This document shows, one piece after another, positions 1-8,777 of a DNA stretch of 64,000 nucleotides. Position 1 is the stretch's first letter; each line of letters starts with the position of its first letter. Source of the DNA: Lysinibacillus parviboronicapiens (GTDB lineage: Bacteria > Bacillota > Bacilli > Bacillales_A > Planococcaceae); assembly GCF_003049575.1 (NCBI RefSeq), contig NZ_PYWI01000010.1, positions 1 through 64,000 of the forward strand, in the 5' to 3' direction. The notes beneath the pieces were generated by a model that was given only the letters and a program-made list of their open reading frames with translations, made no database searches and had not been told where the DNA came from. A program made the position numbers and the translations under genes.

Positions 1-127
1 TGTTTTGCCTCCAGTTTCCTTCAGATTCCGCGTCGCCACGGACACCCTTGCTCTTGGCTAACCTCTACTTCTGTCTTCGGGGTTCGGGACTTGCACCCTA
101 TAGTTCATACGCATGCCGGGCGCACAC
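1..127 (-). mobile_element. 5' end of a group II (IIC-like) intron, cut by the window edge
   Basis: Read on the minus strand from about position 127 leftwards, the sequence begins GTGTGCGCCCGGCATG. It then carries the blocks TATAGGGTGCAAGTCCCGAAC, AAGGGTGTCCGTGGCGAC and GGAATCTGAAGGAA in the order I remember for domain I of bacterial group IIC introns such as that of Oceanobacillus iheyensis. The upstream exon is the T-tract of the terminator at 129-168, and IIC introns are known to insert just 3' of terminator hairpins. Only about 127 nt of the ribozyme is in the window. The reverse-transcriptase ORF and 3' end would lie beyond position 1. Identity rests on remembered similarity. Confidence 0.8.
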
Positions 128-128
128 C

Positions 129-168
129 AAAAAAGAGCTGTCCAATAAAATTGGACAGCTCTTTTTTT
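129..168 (-). terminator. Intrinsic terminator of the M20 amidohydrolase gene
   Basis: The stem AGAGCTGTCCAAT / ATTGGACAGCTCT has an AAA loop and a T-run on either side, so it could work in both directions. It overlaps the stop codon of the minus-strand gene and is also the landing site of the intron. Confidence 0.85.
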
Positions 169-1354
169 AATGATTATGTTGTAAATATTGTAAAGTTGCT
201 TTGCCTAAAGTTTTTGCTGCAATCAACATTGCACGTTCATCAAAATCAAAGCGTGCATGATGGTGTGGGTAAGCTGTTGCCCACTCAGGTTTTTTTGCCC
301 CTGTAAAGAAGAATGTACCTGGTACTTTTTCGAGATAATAAGCAAAGTCTTCCCCAATCATGAAAGGTGGACATGTTATGACATTTTCTACCCCTGGCAC
401 GTCAAGTGCAAGTTGTGCAACAAAGTCGGTTTCATTTACATGGTTATAGACAGGTGGATAACCTCTAGTATAACGATATTCATAACTTGCGCCAAAAGCA
501 AGGCAAGTCGCCTTTAATACCGCCTCCAGTTCCTGTTCCATTTGCGTACGTACTTGCTCATCAAATGTACGCACTGTCCCAGTTAATGCAACTCGTTCTG
601 CAATGACGTTGAACGGATTAATGGCTTCAAAATGACCGATGGTTAAAACCGCTGATTTCAATGGATCAATACGGCGAGATACAAGTTGCTGAGCATTAAT
701 GACAAACTGTGATGCAAGGACAACAGCATCCACTGAATGATGCGGCTCAGCACCATGCCCACCTTTCCCTTGGATTAGGATTTCCGCCTTATCGGCAGCG
801 GCCATAATAGCTCCATCACGTACCAAAATATCACCAAGTGGCGTTGGCGCCCATAAATGTGTACCAAAAATGACGTCCACTCCGTCTAAACAGCCATCTT
901 CAATCATCGGCTTAGCCCCGCCTGGAGCAATTTCCTCCGCGTGTTGATGAATAAATACTACATTACCGGCAAGTTCATCCTTCATAGCATTTAACGCCTT
1001 CGCCAGTCCGAGCAAAGTAGCCGTATGTCCATCATGTCCACAAGCATGCATTTTGCCAGCTACCTTTGACTTATAAGGAACATCATTTTCTTCCTGAATC
1101 GCTAACGCATCAAAATCCGCACGTAATGCCACCGTTTTCCCCGGTTTCGCACCATGCAAAGTTGCAACAACCCCGCGTTCTCCTACCCGCTCACGTACCT
1201 CGTGCCCTAATGCTCTATGAAAAGCAGCTATATAGGCTGGCGTTTCCACTTCTTCAAAAGATATCTCAGGATACTCATGTAGCTGACGACGAATTGCTAC
1301 TATTTCTTCATAATTTTTATCGAGTAATGTAAATAACCTTTCCATATAGCACAT
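167..1354 (-). CDS. M20 family metal-dependent amidohydrolase (peptidase/deacylase)
   Basis: The 395-residue product is a cytosolic M20D-type hydrolase of the hippurate hydrolase / N-acyl-amino-acid deacylase group, which cleaves an amide bond to free an amino acid. Metal-site motifs are visible: HACGHDGH at residues 103-110, HQHAEE near 137 and a C-terminal GEDFAYY. The central lid domain contains GGHGAEPHHSVDAV. Two starts are possible: ATG 1354 with AGGA seven bases upstream, or ATG 1345 (MERLFTLL) with GTAGGG. The gene is monocistronic and ends in the terminator at 129-168. The substrate cannot be told from sequence. A second M20 gene lies at 52.7-53.8 kb. Confidence 0.88.
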   Translation of the reverse strand: MCYMERLFTLLDKNYEEIVAIRRQLHEYPEISFEEVETPAYIAAFHRALGHEVRERVGERGVVATLHGAKPGKTVALRADFDALAIQEENDVPYKSKVAGKMHACGHDGHTATLLGLAKALNAMKDELAGNVVFIHQHAEEIAPGGAKPMIEDGCLDGVDVIFGTHLWAPTPLGDILVRDGAIMAAADKAEILIQGKGGHGAEPHHSVDAVVLASQFVINAQQLVSRRIDPLKSAVLTIGHFEAINPFNVIAERVALTGTVRTFDEQVRTQMEQELEAVLKATCLAFGASYEYRYTRGYPPVYNHVNETDFVAQLALDVPGVENVITCPPFMIGEDFAYYLEKVPGTFFFTGAKKPEWATAYPHHHARFDFDERAMLIAAKTLGKATLQYLQHNH

Positions 1355-1532
1355 CCCTACTTCCTATTTGTCGAATTTTTCTGGTAATGTTAGTGTACCT
1401 CATAAATCCTTACAAAAACAATAGGAATTGAGTTTAATATGGTATATCTTACTGAAGGGATTTCTTATAAGGGAGATATTAGCATGATAATTGGAGCAAT
1501 ACTCCCAAGTGATGCTATCGACCGATAAAAGC

Positions 1533-1563
1533 AAAAAAATCCCACACATGTTAATGTGCAGGA
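1533..1563 (-). terminator. Terminator downstream of ywdK
   Basis: On the minus strand CCTGCACAT / ATGTGTGGG pairs, with two G-U pairs, around TAAC and is followed by ATTTTTTT. Confidence 0.65.
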
Positions 1564-1581
1564 ATGATTGACATTATTATA

Positions 1582-1962
1582 TTATCTAGCGTGTTTAAGA
1601 GCAGTTAGTATAATCAATACCCATCCAGCTAAAAATAGCACACCACCAATTGGGGTAATGGCACCTAACACTTTAATACCGCTTAATGCTAACACATATA
1701 AGCTACCGGAAAAAAAGACTATACCTAAGTTAAAGAAGATACCAGCTACATTTAATTTCTTAATTTCACCTAGTAATTTTGTGCTCATTAATAGGCCAAT
1801 CACAAGTAAACCTGTCGCATGAAACATTTGGTATTGTACTGCCGTTTCCCAAATACCCTGTCCATAATCGTCTAATATGTCTTTTAATGCATGTGCACCA
1901 AATGCACCAAATGATACTGCTAAAAAACCGTGAAGTGCACCTGTGACAATAAATCTCTTCAT
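1582..1962 (-). CDS. ywdK: DUF423 family small membrane protein (YwdK-like)
   Basis: This 126-residue, strongly hydrophobic protein has about four predicted membrane segments. The N-terminal signature GALHGFLAVSFGAFGAHALK is typical of DUF423. The biochemical role of the family is unknown. In B. subtilis the gene sits near ung and ywdI, and the same neighbourhood is kept here, which supports the assignment. The C-terminus ends in a helix and a short basic tail (LTALKHAR). Its own terminator follows at 1533-1563. Confidence 0.85.
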   Translation of the reverse strand: MKRFIVTGALHGFLAVSFGAFGAHALKDILDDYGQGIWETAVQYQMFHATGLLVIGLLMSTKLLGEIKKLNVAGIFFNLGIVFFSGSLYVLALSGIKVLGAITPIGGVLFLAGWVLIILTALKHAR

Positions 1963-2051
1963 CTCATTCTCCCTACCTTTTATCTGCTCTATAGTCTTTA
2001 TATTTGAGTATCGTTAGTAACCCTAAACAAGAACCTGTTAGTTACCCTCGC

Positions 2052-2318
2052 TTAAAAATCAAAAATTGAATCGCCGTTTGCGCCATCATCCTCTTCAACT
2101 TTCGCTGTGTATAAGCTAGGAGGTGTCGGCTCTGTAGCTAACATTTGTGGCAAATGTTTTGGTTGCGCCTTAGGTAGCTCTACAGAAGAATCTAACACAA
2201 CATCACATAACGCACGAATAGCGCTTAATGTCTCACGTATTTGTTGTTCACTTGCTGCCTGTTTTGCGTCTGCTAATTGTTTTTCTAGTTGCTGTAATAT
2301 GGCTTGATAAGAAATCAT
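2052..2318 (-). CDS. ywdI: DUF5327/YwdI-like small protein
   Basis: The start is set at ATG 2318 (MISYQAILQQLEKQL), preceded by GTGGGAGAG; a longer reading frame to 2360 has no such site. The roughly 88-residue product has a helical N-terminal half (heptad-like LEKQLADAKQAASEQQIRET) and a proline-rich, disordered acidic C-terminus ending DSIFDF. I recognise it as YwdI-like by sequence and position next to ung; its function is unknown. The start codon overlaps the stop of the upstream 59-codon gene (ATGA), indicating translational coupling. Confidence 0.72.
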   Translation of the reverse strand: MISYQAILQQLEKQLADAKQAASEQQIRETLSAIRALCDVVLDSSVELPKAQPKHLPQMLATEPTPPSLYTAKVEEDDGANGDSIFDF

Positions 2319-2494
2319 TGCGCTCTCCCACTTTCTTCTCTTGGCACAAATTTTAGGCAATTCATTCCAGAGGATTGTTTGACGACAACGGATGGTATTT
2401 GCTTTGTTTTAAAGCCATATGCTGCACAGGCACGTGGCGTTTGCGGGTCCCATGTGATTTTGAAAAATTGACATTTGAAACAATTTACCTGCAT
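2315..2494 (-). CDS. Small Cys-containing protein (59 aa) between ung and ywdI
   Basis: This ORF runs from ATG 2494 (GAGGGA upstream at good spacing) to a TGA that overlaps the ywdI start by ATGA. The product begins MQVNCFKCQFFKITWDPQTP and has CxxC at residues 5-8, a further Cys at 23 and a Cys at 46. This pattern suggests a small metal-binding (zinc-ribbon-like) or redox protein. The SD site, the coupling to ywdI and the arrangement ung, small gene, ywdI all support it as real. I do not recognise a named family. Confidence 0.7.
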   Translation of the reverse strand: MQVNCFKCQFFKITWDPQTPRACAAYGFKTKQIPSVVVKQSSGMNCLKFVPREESGRAQ

Positions 2495-2569
2495 CGTTGT
2501 CCCTCTCTTTCTTCTATAGTAACTGTACCATGATTTTTAATGTGTATAAAGTAAACGATTTGTGCCAAT

Positions 2570-3253
2570 CTACACTAAACACCAGTCGATAGGTTTCTCT
2601 CCCCACGCCAATAGTTGTTCATTTACCTTTGAATATGGTTTACTTCCAAAGAAGCCACGGTATGCACTTAGTGGACTTGGATGAGGTGCTTCTAAAATGA
2701 CATGGGGAGTTGAATATTTACGAATTAATTGTTTTTTTCGTTGTGCTGGTTTTCCCCATAGTACAAAAATAATTGGCTTTTGTCTGGCAGCAAGTTTATC
2801 AATTACAGCATCTGTAAATTGCTCCCAGCCCTGTTCCCTATGAGAATTTGCCTGACCTGCACGGACTGTTAAAACTGTATTCAAAAGCATTACGCCCTGT
2901 TGCGCCCATTTCATTAATGTACCATCCTGCGGAATTGGACAACCTATATCATCCTGTAATTCTTGTAACATATTGCGTAAACTTGGTGGGTGTGGGATGC
3001 CTGGTTTCACAGAAAAACTTAAACCGTGTGCTTGGTTAGGACCATGATAAGGATCTTGTCCTAAAATCACAACCTTCACCTCTCGATAAGCTGTAGAATA
3101 GAAAGCATTCATGACATCACTCATCGGTGGATATATTGTTTGAGTCGAATATTCATTTGCTACAAATTGTCGGAGTGTTTGATAATATGGTTTTTCTAAT
3201 TCATCAGCAAGTATTGTTTGCCAATCATTCGGGAAAATTTGTTTCATTGCCAT
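2570..3253 (-). CDS. ung: Uracil-DNA glycosylase
   Basis: Removes uracil from DNA as the first step of base excision repair. The 227-residue length is standard for family 1 UDG. The water-activating loop GQDPYHG lies at residues 65-71, the [18 protein letters not shown] block near 113-130, and the DNA-intercalating [12 protein letters not shown] loop starts near 191. Start is ATG 3253 or ATG 3247 (MKQIFPNDW). The gene leads the run ung, 59-aa gene, ywdI, ywdK on the minus strand and is divergent from pdxK. Confidence 0.97.
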   Translation of the reverse strand: MAMKQIFPNDWQTILADELEKPYYQTLRQFVANEYSTQTIYPPMSDVMNAFYSTAYREVKVVILGQDPYHGPNQAHGLSFSVKPGIPHPPSLRNMLQELQDDIGCPIPQDGTLMKWAQQGVMLLNTVLTVRAGQANSHREQGWEQFTDAVIDKLAARQKPIIFVLWGKPAQRKKQLIRKYSTPHVILEAPHPSPLSAYRGFFGSKPYSKVNEQLLAWGEKPIDWCLV

Positions 3254-3422
3254 TTAAAGCCCCTTTCTTTTCTACAACGGTACAAAAAAGTAGTGTCTAA
3301 TTCAAGCACGAATGATTACTGACCTTATAAAAATATTGATTTCTGACTATTTTTACAGAATCAGAATCAGACTATACTAGACGGTAACTTTAAAACTTTT
3401 ATTATAAAGGAGATCTTTCCAC

Positions 3423-4253
3423 ATGGCTCTAAAAAAAACATTAACAATCGCAGGTTCAGATACATCAGGCGGCGCAGGTATGCAAGCCGATCTTAAAACA
3501 TTTCAAGAACACGGCACATACGGTATGGTTGCGTTAACAGTAGTCGTAACAATGGATCCAAACGGTTGGACTCATAATGTCACACCATTACCAACAGAGC
3601 TGTTACAAAAACAAATTGATACAGCACTATCAACAGGCATTGATGCTGTGAAAACAGGGATGCTTTCAACAGAAGAAATCATTCGTATTGCTGGCGATGC
3701 TATCGCAAAATCAGGCACTACAAACGTTGTGATTGATCCAGTTATGGTATGTAAAGGAGACGACGAAGTGTTAAACCCAGGTAACACAGATGCGATGATT
3801 CAACATCTATTACCACTTGCTGCTGTCACTACACCAAATCTATTCGAAGCTGGTCAATTAGCTGGGACAGGCACACCTAAAACAATCGAGGACATGAAAG
3901 TAGCTGCTCGTAAAATTAATGAATTAGGTGCTAAAGCTGTTGTGATAAAAGGCGGTAAAGCCTTAGCTACTGAAAAAGCTACTGACTTATTCTTCGACGG
4001 CACTACATTCTATTTATTAGAATCTGAAAAAGTATCTTCAACTTATAATCACGGCGCAGGTTGCACGTTTGCCGCTTCTGTTACAGCAAATCTTGCAAAC
4101 GGTCTAACGATAAAAGAGGCTGTTATTGAAGCAAAAGAATTCGTATCGGCTGCAATTGCGCATGGTTGGGCATTAAATGACTATGTTGGTCCTGTTATGC
4201 ATGGAGCAAAATCACGTTTCGGCGCGCCAGAAGTAACAGTATCCGAAATCTAA
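3423..4253 (+). CDS. pdxK: Pyridoxine/pyridoxal kinase of the ThiD-like type
   Basis: The 276-residue ribokinase-fold enzyme resembles B. subtilis PdxK (YwdB), which phosphorylates pyridoxine/pyridoxal and hydroxymethylpyrimidine in PLP salvage. Visible motifs are the N-terminal TIAGSDTSGGAGMQADLKTF, the NVVIDPVMVCKGDDEVL block near 100, and the anion-hole motif HGAGCTFAA starting near 210 with its catalytic Cys. SD AAAGGAG lies upstream of ATG 3423. The gene is monocistronic and faces the thioesterase gene across a bidirectional terminator. ThiD proper is the alternative, but the neighbourhood favours pdxK. Confidence 0.9.
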   Translation: MALKKTLTIAGSDTSGGAGMQADLKTFQEHGTYGMVALTVVVTMDPNGWTHNVTPLPTELLQKQIDTALSTGIDAVKTGMLSTEEIIRIAGDAIAKSGTTNVVIDPVMVCKGDDEVLNPGNTDAMIQHLLPLAAVTTPNLFEAGQLAGTGTPKTIEDMKVAARKINELGAKAVVIKGGKALATEKATDLFFDGTTFYLLESEKVSSTYNHGAGCTFAASVTANLANGLTIKEAVIEAKEFVSAAIAHGWALNDYVGPVMHGAKSRFGAPEVTVSEI

Positions 4254-4343
4254 TTAAATAATTTATAATATAATGCACTTTGAGCGATCATCATTACTCA
4301 AGCTCAAAAACATATGTAAGAAGCTCATGTAAATAACAAAACT

Positions 4344-4388
4344 AAAAGGCATCTGATTAGCAAACTTGATACTAATCAGATGCCTTTC
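4344..4388. terminator. Bidirectional terminator between pdxK and the thioesterase gene
   Basis: The stem AAAGGCATCTGATTAG / CTAATCAGATGCCTTT has a short loop and serves two convergent genes. Confidence 0.85.
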
Positions 4389-4936
4389 TAAATATAATTC
4401 TCTATCAGTTCGAGCCGATAATCCCATGGATCGTTCATCGAAATAAAACTAGCTAATGCCTTACTCTCTTTTTTACGCTCTGCTCGTGCTTTTGCACGCT
4501 CAGATGCAGTCTCATGTAATTTCGTCTCTTCAACGGTTTCAGGTATAACACGTGGAACTGCGGCCGGTCGATTATTGTCATCTAATGCCACAAAGGTTAA
4601 TAGAGCAGTTGCAGCCACTTTACGTTCACCTGTTTTCAAATTTTCCGAAATAACCTTTACGAATACCTCCATTGAAGATGTTCCCGTCCAAGTAACATAA
4701 GATTCGAAATACACTGAGTCTGTTGGACGAATCGGATGCAGAAAATCCACAGAATCCGTCGAAGCTGTGACACAATCTTTACGACTATGCTTAGCAGCAG
4801 AAATCGAGGCGACTTGGTCGATATCACTCATTAAACGTCCACCAAAAAGGGTATTATGATTGTTAACATCATTCGGAAAAACTCGGCTCGTCCGCATCAC
4901 TCTTGATTCCTTACAATACTTAAACTCCTTATTCAC
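4388..4936 (-). CDS. ykhA: Acyl-CoA thioesterase, hot-dog fold (YkhA-like)
   Basis: The 182-residue protein is of the BFIT/Acot-type hot-dog family, which hydrolyses acyl-CoA to free acid and CoA. The active-site helix and first strands show DVNNHNTLFGGRLMSDIDQVA near residues 22-42, with the conserved N/D and GG of the family. HPIRPTDSVYFESYV follows near 70. The C-terminus is a basic, Arg/Lys-rich helix (ASERAKARAERKKESKALAS), as in YkhA. Acyl-chain preference cannot be inferred. Confidence 0.87.
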   Translation of the reverse strand: MNKEFKYCKESRVMRTSRVFPNDVNNHNTLFGGRLMSDIDQVASISAAKHSRKDCVTASTDSVDFLHPIRPTDSVYFESYVTWTGTSSMEVFVKVISENLKTGERKVAATALLTFVALDDNNRPAAVPRVIPETVEETKLHETASERAKARAERKKESKALASFISMNDPWDYRLELIENYI

Positions 4937-5106
4937 AACAATTCCCCCTTTAAAACATAATTTGTTCTTATTATAATGCTATATTGTTCTAGGAAAATCA
5001 AATTTATTTATAGAAAATTAGGAATTTTCTGTTTTAATGATAAAATCGGACAAGATACCTTCCCACATTGCACACCATATATTAACTGTATATGGGAGGG
5101 AGAAAT

Positions 5107-5388
5107 ATGAAAAAACGTAAATTTGAAGATGCAAATGAAGAATCAGCATTGCTTTCTGAGGAATTAACCGCTTCTAAAGTTGAAGTAATTGCCTCCATTG
5201 TTCTAACACTTGGCTATTCACTCTCAACCCTCGCCACGATATTAGCATTCCAAGAGGAAGAAGAAGTTGCACAATTAAAATCGTCCAATTCACAAGATCA
5301 AAATCAGCAATTTAAACAAATGCTTAAACAATTACATTCTGTCAATGACCGTTTAGATTCCATTGAACGAAAACTCAATCGGTTTTAA
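5107..5388 (+). CDS. Hypothetical membrane-anchored protein (93 aa)
   Basis: The start is placed at ATG 5107 (MKKRKFEDAN), with GGGAGGG eight bases upstream; an upstream in-frame start at 5092 falls on the SD itself. An acidic N-terminus is followed by one membrane segment (VIASIVLTLGYSLSTLATIL, residues about 25-45). A Gln/Glu-rich tail with heptad character (MLKQLHSVNDRLDSIERKL) follows. I do not recognise the family. The gene has its own terminator at 5423-5470 and stands alone. Confidence 0.7.
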   Translation: MKKRKFEDANEESALLSEELTASKVEVIASIVLTLGYSLSTLATILAFQEEEEVAQLKSSNSQDQNQQFKQMLKQLHSVNDRLDSIERKLNRF

Positions 5389-5422
5389 AAGATACATACC
5401 CCTTATCAACAAGTTTCATCAT

Positions 5423-5470
5423 AAAAAAGCCACGATTCTCCGTCATAAAAGAGAATCGTGGCTTTATTTT
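5423..5470. terminator. Bidirectional terminator
   Basis: AAAGCCACGATTCTC / GAGAATCGTGGCTTT with T-runs on both strands, placed between the 93-aa membrane protein gene and the DUF779 gene. Confidence 0.85.
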
Positions 5471-5473
5471 CTA

Positions 5474-5848
5474 TTAAAATAGTTTATTAACTTCGTCATA
5501 CTCATCTGCTGTGAATACTTTTGATTTCGTGATAAAGTGCATTTCTTCTACGCTATCTAAGGAAAAGCTAGCACCTCTACCTACCATCGCATCAATAATT
5601 AATTGCGTATGTTTGAAATACTCATATTGTGCCCTGTGAATGTAAAAAGGAACGTCACCTATTGTACCAAGATAGATATCGTTGTCTCCAAGCTTAAAAT
5701 CTCCTTCCACATAACACATCGGTACAGAGCCTTCACAGCAGCCGCCAGATTGATAAAACATGATAGCGCCATGTCTACTCTTAATAAGGTCTATTAATTT
5801 TAAAGCCTCTTTAGTGGCAATCACTCGTTCTACCATGTACTTATCCAT
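5474..5848 (-). CDS. DUF779 family protein next to aldehyde dehydrogenase
   Basis: The 124-residue protein carries the family signature GGCCEGSVPMC near residues 35-45, with adjacent Cys residues that could bind metal or act in redox, followed by DIYLGTIGDVPFYIHRAQYEY. DUF779 genes are habitually found beside aldehyde dehydrogenases of the ExaC/AldA type, as here. The gene starts nine bases after the dehydrogenase ends. Its function is unknown; an accessory role for the dehydrogenase is inferred from the pairing. Confidence 0.85.
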   Translation of the reverse strand: MDKYMVERVIATKEALKLIDLIKSRHGAIMFYQSGGCCEGSVPMCYVEGDFKLGDNDIYLGTIGDVPFYIHRAQYEYFKHTQLIIDAMVGRGASFSLDSVEEMHFITKSKVFTADEYDEVNKLF

Positions 5849-5857
5849 CCTTCAAAC

Positions 5858-7378
5858 TTAGAAGAAACCTTGAGCCTCTTCTTTATAGTTAACTAGAATA
5901 CATTTAGTTTGTTGATAATGATCAAGCATCATCGCATGATTTTCACGGCCGATACCTGAAAGTTTGTAACCACCGAAGGCAGCACCAGCTGGGTATTGGT
6001 GATACGTATTAGTCCATACACGACCAGCTTGGATAGCACGACCAGCGCGGTATGCAGTGTCACCAGAACGTGACCAAACACCAGCACCTAAACCGTATTC
6101 TGTATCATTTGCGATTTCCATTGCTTCATCGAAATCTTTGAATGTAGTTACACCTAGTACTGGACCAAAAATTTCTTCTTGGAAAATGCGCATTTTATTA
6201 TGACCCTTGAATACTGTTGGTTTAATGTAGTTACCACCAGCAAGGTCACCAGCAAGCACATTTTCTTCCCCGCCGATTAAGCATTCAGCGCCTTCTTCTT
6301 TACCTAGTTGTAAGTAAGAAAGGATTTTTTGTTTTTGTTGCTCTGAAGCTTGAGCACCCATCATCACTTCTGTATCTAAAGGGTTACCGATTTTAATTGC
6401 TTTTACGCGTTCTAAAGCACGTTCGATGAATTGGTCGTAAATTGATTCGTGAATAAGGGCACGAGAAGGACAAGTACAAATTTCACCTGAGTTTAAAGCG
6501 AACATTACGAAGCCTTCAATTGCTTTATTTAAATATTCATCATCAGCAGCCATCACATCTTCAAAAAATACGTTTGGTGATTTACCACCAAGTTCTAATG
6601 TTACTGGAATAATATTTTCAGTTGCGTATTGCATAATTTGACGACCAACAGCAGTTGAACCAGTAAAGGCGATTTTAGCGATACGTTTATTTGTTGCCAG
6701 TGGTTTACCCACTTCAATACCGAAACCATTAACGATATTCAATACACCTTTAGGCAAAATATCTTGGATTGTTTCAATTAAAACTAGTAACGAAACTGGT
6801 GTTTGCTCAGCAGGTTTCATAACGATACAGTTCCCTGCCGCAAGTGCCGGCGCGATTTTCCAAGCAGCCATTAATATTGGGAAGTTCCAAGGTATGATTT
6901 GACCAACAACGCCTAGTGGCTCTTGGAAATGGTAAGCGACTGTGTCATTATCTAATTGAGTTGTATGCCCTTCTTGCGCGCGAATGGCACTTGCGAAATA
7001 ACGGAAGTGGTCAACTGCAAGAGGTATATCCGCATTTAATGTTTCACGCACGGCTTTACCGTTGTCCCAAGTTTCTGCGACAGCGATCATTTCTAAGTTC
7101 TCTTCAATGCGATCAGCGATTTTATTTAAAATAGCTGCACGTTCTGTTGCAGAAGTTTTCCCCCATGCATCTTTCGCTGCATGTGCAGCATCAAGTGCTA
7201 ACTCAATATCCTCAACAGTAGAACGAGCTGCTTTGGTGAATACTTGACCTGTTACAGGTGTTTTATTCTCAAAATATTGACCTTTTACTGGAGCGACCCA
7301 TTCGCCACCGATAAAGTTATCATATTTCTCTTTGAAATTTACAACTGCTCCTGGAGTATTAGGATTTGCATAAATCAT
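5858..7378 (-). CDS. NAD(P)-dependent aldehyde dehydrogenase
   Basis: The 506-residue ALDH superfamily enzyme oxidises an aldehyde to the acid, most likely acetaldehyde or a short-chain aldehyde given its similarity to AcoD/ExaC types. Key motifs are the cofactor strand [20 protein letters not shown], the nucleotide loop [11 protein letters not shown], the general base in ELGGKSPN, the nucleophile in [11 protein letters not shown] near residue 305, and [10 protein letters not shown]. The inverted repeat at 7415-7451 lies in its promoter region. DUF779 follows in the same operon. Confidence 0.93.
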   Translation of the reverse strand: MIYANPNTPGAVVNFKEKYDNFIGGEWVAPVKGQYFENKTPVTGQVFTKAARSTVEDIELALDAAHAAKDAWGKTSATERAAILNKIADRIEENLEMIAVAETWDNGKAVRETLNADIPLAVDHFRYFASAIRAQEGHTTQLDNDTVAYHFQEPLGVVGQIIPWNFPILMAAWKIAPALAAGNCIVMKPAEQTPVSLLVLIETIQDILPKGVLNIVNGFGIEVGKPLATNKRIAKIAFTGSTAVGRQIMQYATENIIPVTLELGGKSPNVFFEDVMAADDEYLNKAIEGFVMFALNSGEICTCPSRALIHESIYDQFIERALERVKAIKIGNPLDTEVMMGAQASEQQKQKILSYLQLGKEEGAECLIGGEENVLAGDLAGGNYIKPTVFKGHNKMRIFQEEIFGPVLGVTTFKDFDEAMEIANDTEYGLGAGVWSRSGDTAYRAGRAIQAGRVWTNTYHQYPAGAAFGGYKLSGIGRENHAMMLDHYQQTKCILVNYKEEAQGFF

Positions 7379-7678
7379 AGTATAAATCTCCCAACATTAT
7401 AAATTATGAAACCGCATACAAATCACCGCGACAAGCGACTCAATTTGTATGAATCAACTTTCATGTGTCCTATATTGATACATTAATATAATTTTTTCAA
7501 GTATTTGAACTTAAAAGAACTAACTTTATTGGATAACATAATTATCTTAATATATAAAAATCTACAGATATATGCATAAAAAAAATTATCGGTTGACAGA
7601 TACTAGGGCATTCAATTTCCCTTTGTGACCTTTTTTGACTATACTTAAAAGAGAAACAATCGTGAAAGGAGTGTTAAG
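7379..7678. other. Divergent intergenic region of aldehyde dehydrogenase and yojF
   Basis: This 300-bp AT-rich gap should contain both promoters. The only clear structure is the inverted repeat at 7415-7451. No -24/-12 (sigma-54) site was found by eye, and no ORF with a ribosome binding site is visible. Confidence 0.6.
7415..7451. promoter_or_regulatory. Inverted repeat upstream of the aldehyde dehydrogenase
   Basis: CATACAAAT (7415-7423) and ATTTGTATG (7443-7451) form a perfect 9-bp inverted repeat with a 19-bp spacer, 37-73 bp upstream of the start codon. This is a plausible operator for a dimeric regulator. The factor is unknown. Confidence 0.45.
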
Positions 7679-8029
7679 ATGCAAGAAATACAGGTAGAGA
7701 CGTTGCAGGAATTATTAAATTCTTTCGCCAACAAAGATATTTACATTCATCTTGAGACGACAAACGGTTCTTATGCAGCACACTATGATGAAAAGTTTTT
7801 TAATGCTGGTGCTTTTATTCGCAATGCAAAAATTAATTATGAACTAGCGAAAGTGGTGGATGATTCACCACATCGTGTTGGTTTAAAAATGGCGCATGGC
7901 TGGGTTTACGCCCAAGGTATCACACATTATGAATTAGATGATTTAGGCCGTTTGTTAATGGCTGGACTAGACTACTCTGGCAAATTGGCGATTGCACTTG
8001 AAATTAGTGAAACGCCATTTACTTATTAA
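7679..8029 (+). CDS. yojF: YojF-like protein (DUF1806)
   Basis: The 116-residue protein corresponds in size and position to B. subtilis YojF, encoded directly before the bacillithiol deacetylase gene yojG/bshB2. It shows a YAAHYDEKFFNAGAFIRNAKI block and an acidic Tyr-rich C-terminal half. It has no recognised catalytic motif. SD AAAGGAGTG precedes ATG 7679. Function is unknown; the tight coupling to bshB2 suggests a link to bacillithiol metabolism. Confidence 0.85.
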   Translation: MQEIQVETLQELLNSFANKDIYIHLETTNGSYAAHYDEKFFNAGAFIRNAKINYELAKVVDDSPHRVGLKMAHGWVYAQGITHYELDDLGRLLMAGLDYSGKLAIALEISETPFTY

Positions 8030-8042
8030 GGGGGACGACTAT

Positions 8043-8732
8043 TTGAATTTACAACCACAGCGTCATATTTTAATTGTTTACCCTCACCCAGATGATGAGG
8101 CTTTCTCAGTTGCTGGTACGATAGCTTATTATACAAAGAAAATGAATACACCTGTTACATATGCCTGTTTAACATTAGGGGAGATGGGTCGTAATTTAGG
8201 TAATCCACCTTTCGCAACGCGCGAATCATTGCCAGAAATTCGTCGTAAAGAGCTCGTTGCTGCGGCAGAGGCGATGGGCATACAAGATTTGCGCATGCTT
8301 GGCTTGCGTGACAAAACAATCGAATTTGAAGATGACGAAAAAATGGTGAAGCTTGTTGAGGGTTTAATTGAAGAATTAATGCCATCACTTATTTTCACTT
8401 TCCTCCCTGGCTTTGCGGTACATCCAGATCACGAAGCAACAGCACGTGCTGTAGTAGAAGCCGTTCGTCGTATGCCAATAGCAGCACGTCCACAGATTTT
8501 AGGCTGTGCCTTCGCCAATGATACGATTGAAAAGAATGGTGAACCACATATACAACTAGATATAAGTGAAATGAAGATGGATAAACTAAAAGCGTTACAA
8601 GCTCATGCCTCACAAACAGGTTGGATGATGCAAGAGACAGAAAAACGCATTGACGACGGCGAGCCAATGAGCGAAAGCTGGCTAAATGTTGAAAAGTTCT
8701 ATATTATTAACCCCGATCAATATGTAAAATAA
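8043..8732 (+). CDS. bshB2: Bacillithiol biosynthesis deacetylase BshB2
   Basis: This LmbE/PIG-L family zinc deacetylase removes acetate from GlcNAc-malate in bacillithiol synthesis. TTG 8043 is taken as start because AAGGGGG sits eight bases upstream, while the longer frame back to 7992 overlaps yojF without a ribosome binding site. The product is 229 residues. The zinc/catalytic motif HPDDE is at residues 15-19, and the third ligand motif HPDHEATAR lies near 125. The gene ends in the bidirectional terminator at 8731-8777. Confidence 0.9.
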   Translation: MNLQPQRHILIVYPHPDDEAFSVAGTIAYYTKKMNTPVTYACLTLGEMGRNLGNPPFATRESLPEIRRKELVAAAEAMGIQDLRMLGLRDKTIEFEDDEKMVKLVEGLIEELMPSLIFTFLPGFAVHPDHEATARAVVEAVRRMPIAARPQILGCAFANDTIEKNGEPHIQLDISEMKMDKLKALQAHASQTGWMMQETEKRIDDGEPMSESWLNVEKFYIINPDQYVK

Positions 8733-8777
8733 AAAACGGCTCTGTCCTCTTAAGTTAACGAGGACAGAGCCGTTTTT
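8731..8777. terminator. Bidirectional terminator between bshB2 and terC
   Basis: AAAACGGCTCTGTCCTC / GAGGACAGAGCCGTTTT with flanking A- and T-runs. Confidence 0.9.

Noticed and set aside
7379-7678. Possible sigma-54 promoter for the aldehyde dehydrogenase operon
   Set aside because: Such operons are sometimes sigma-54 dependent, but no TGGCAC-N5-TTGC-like site was found on the minus strand.
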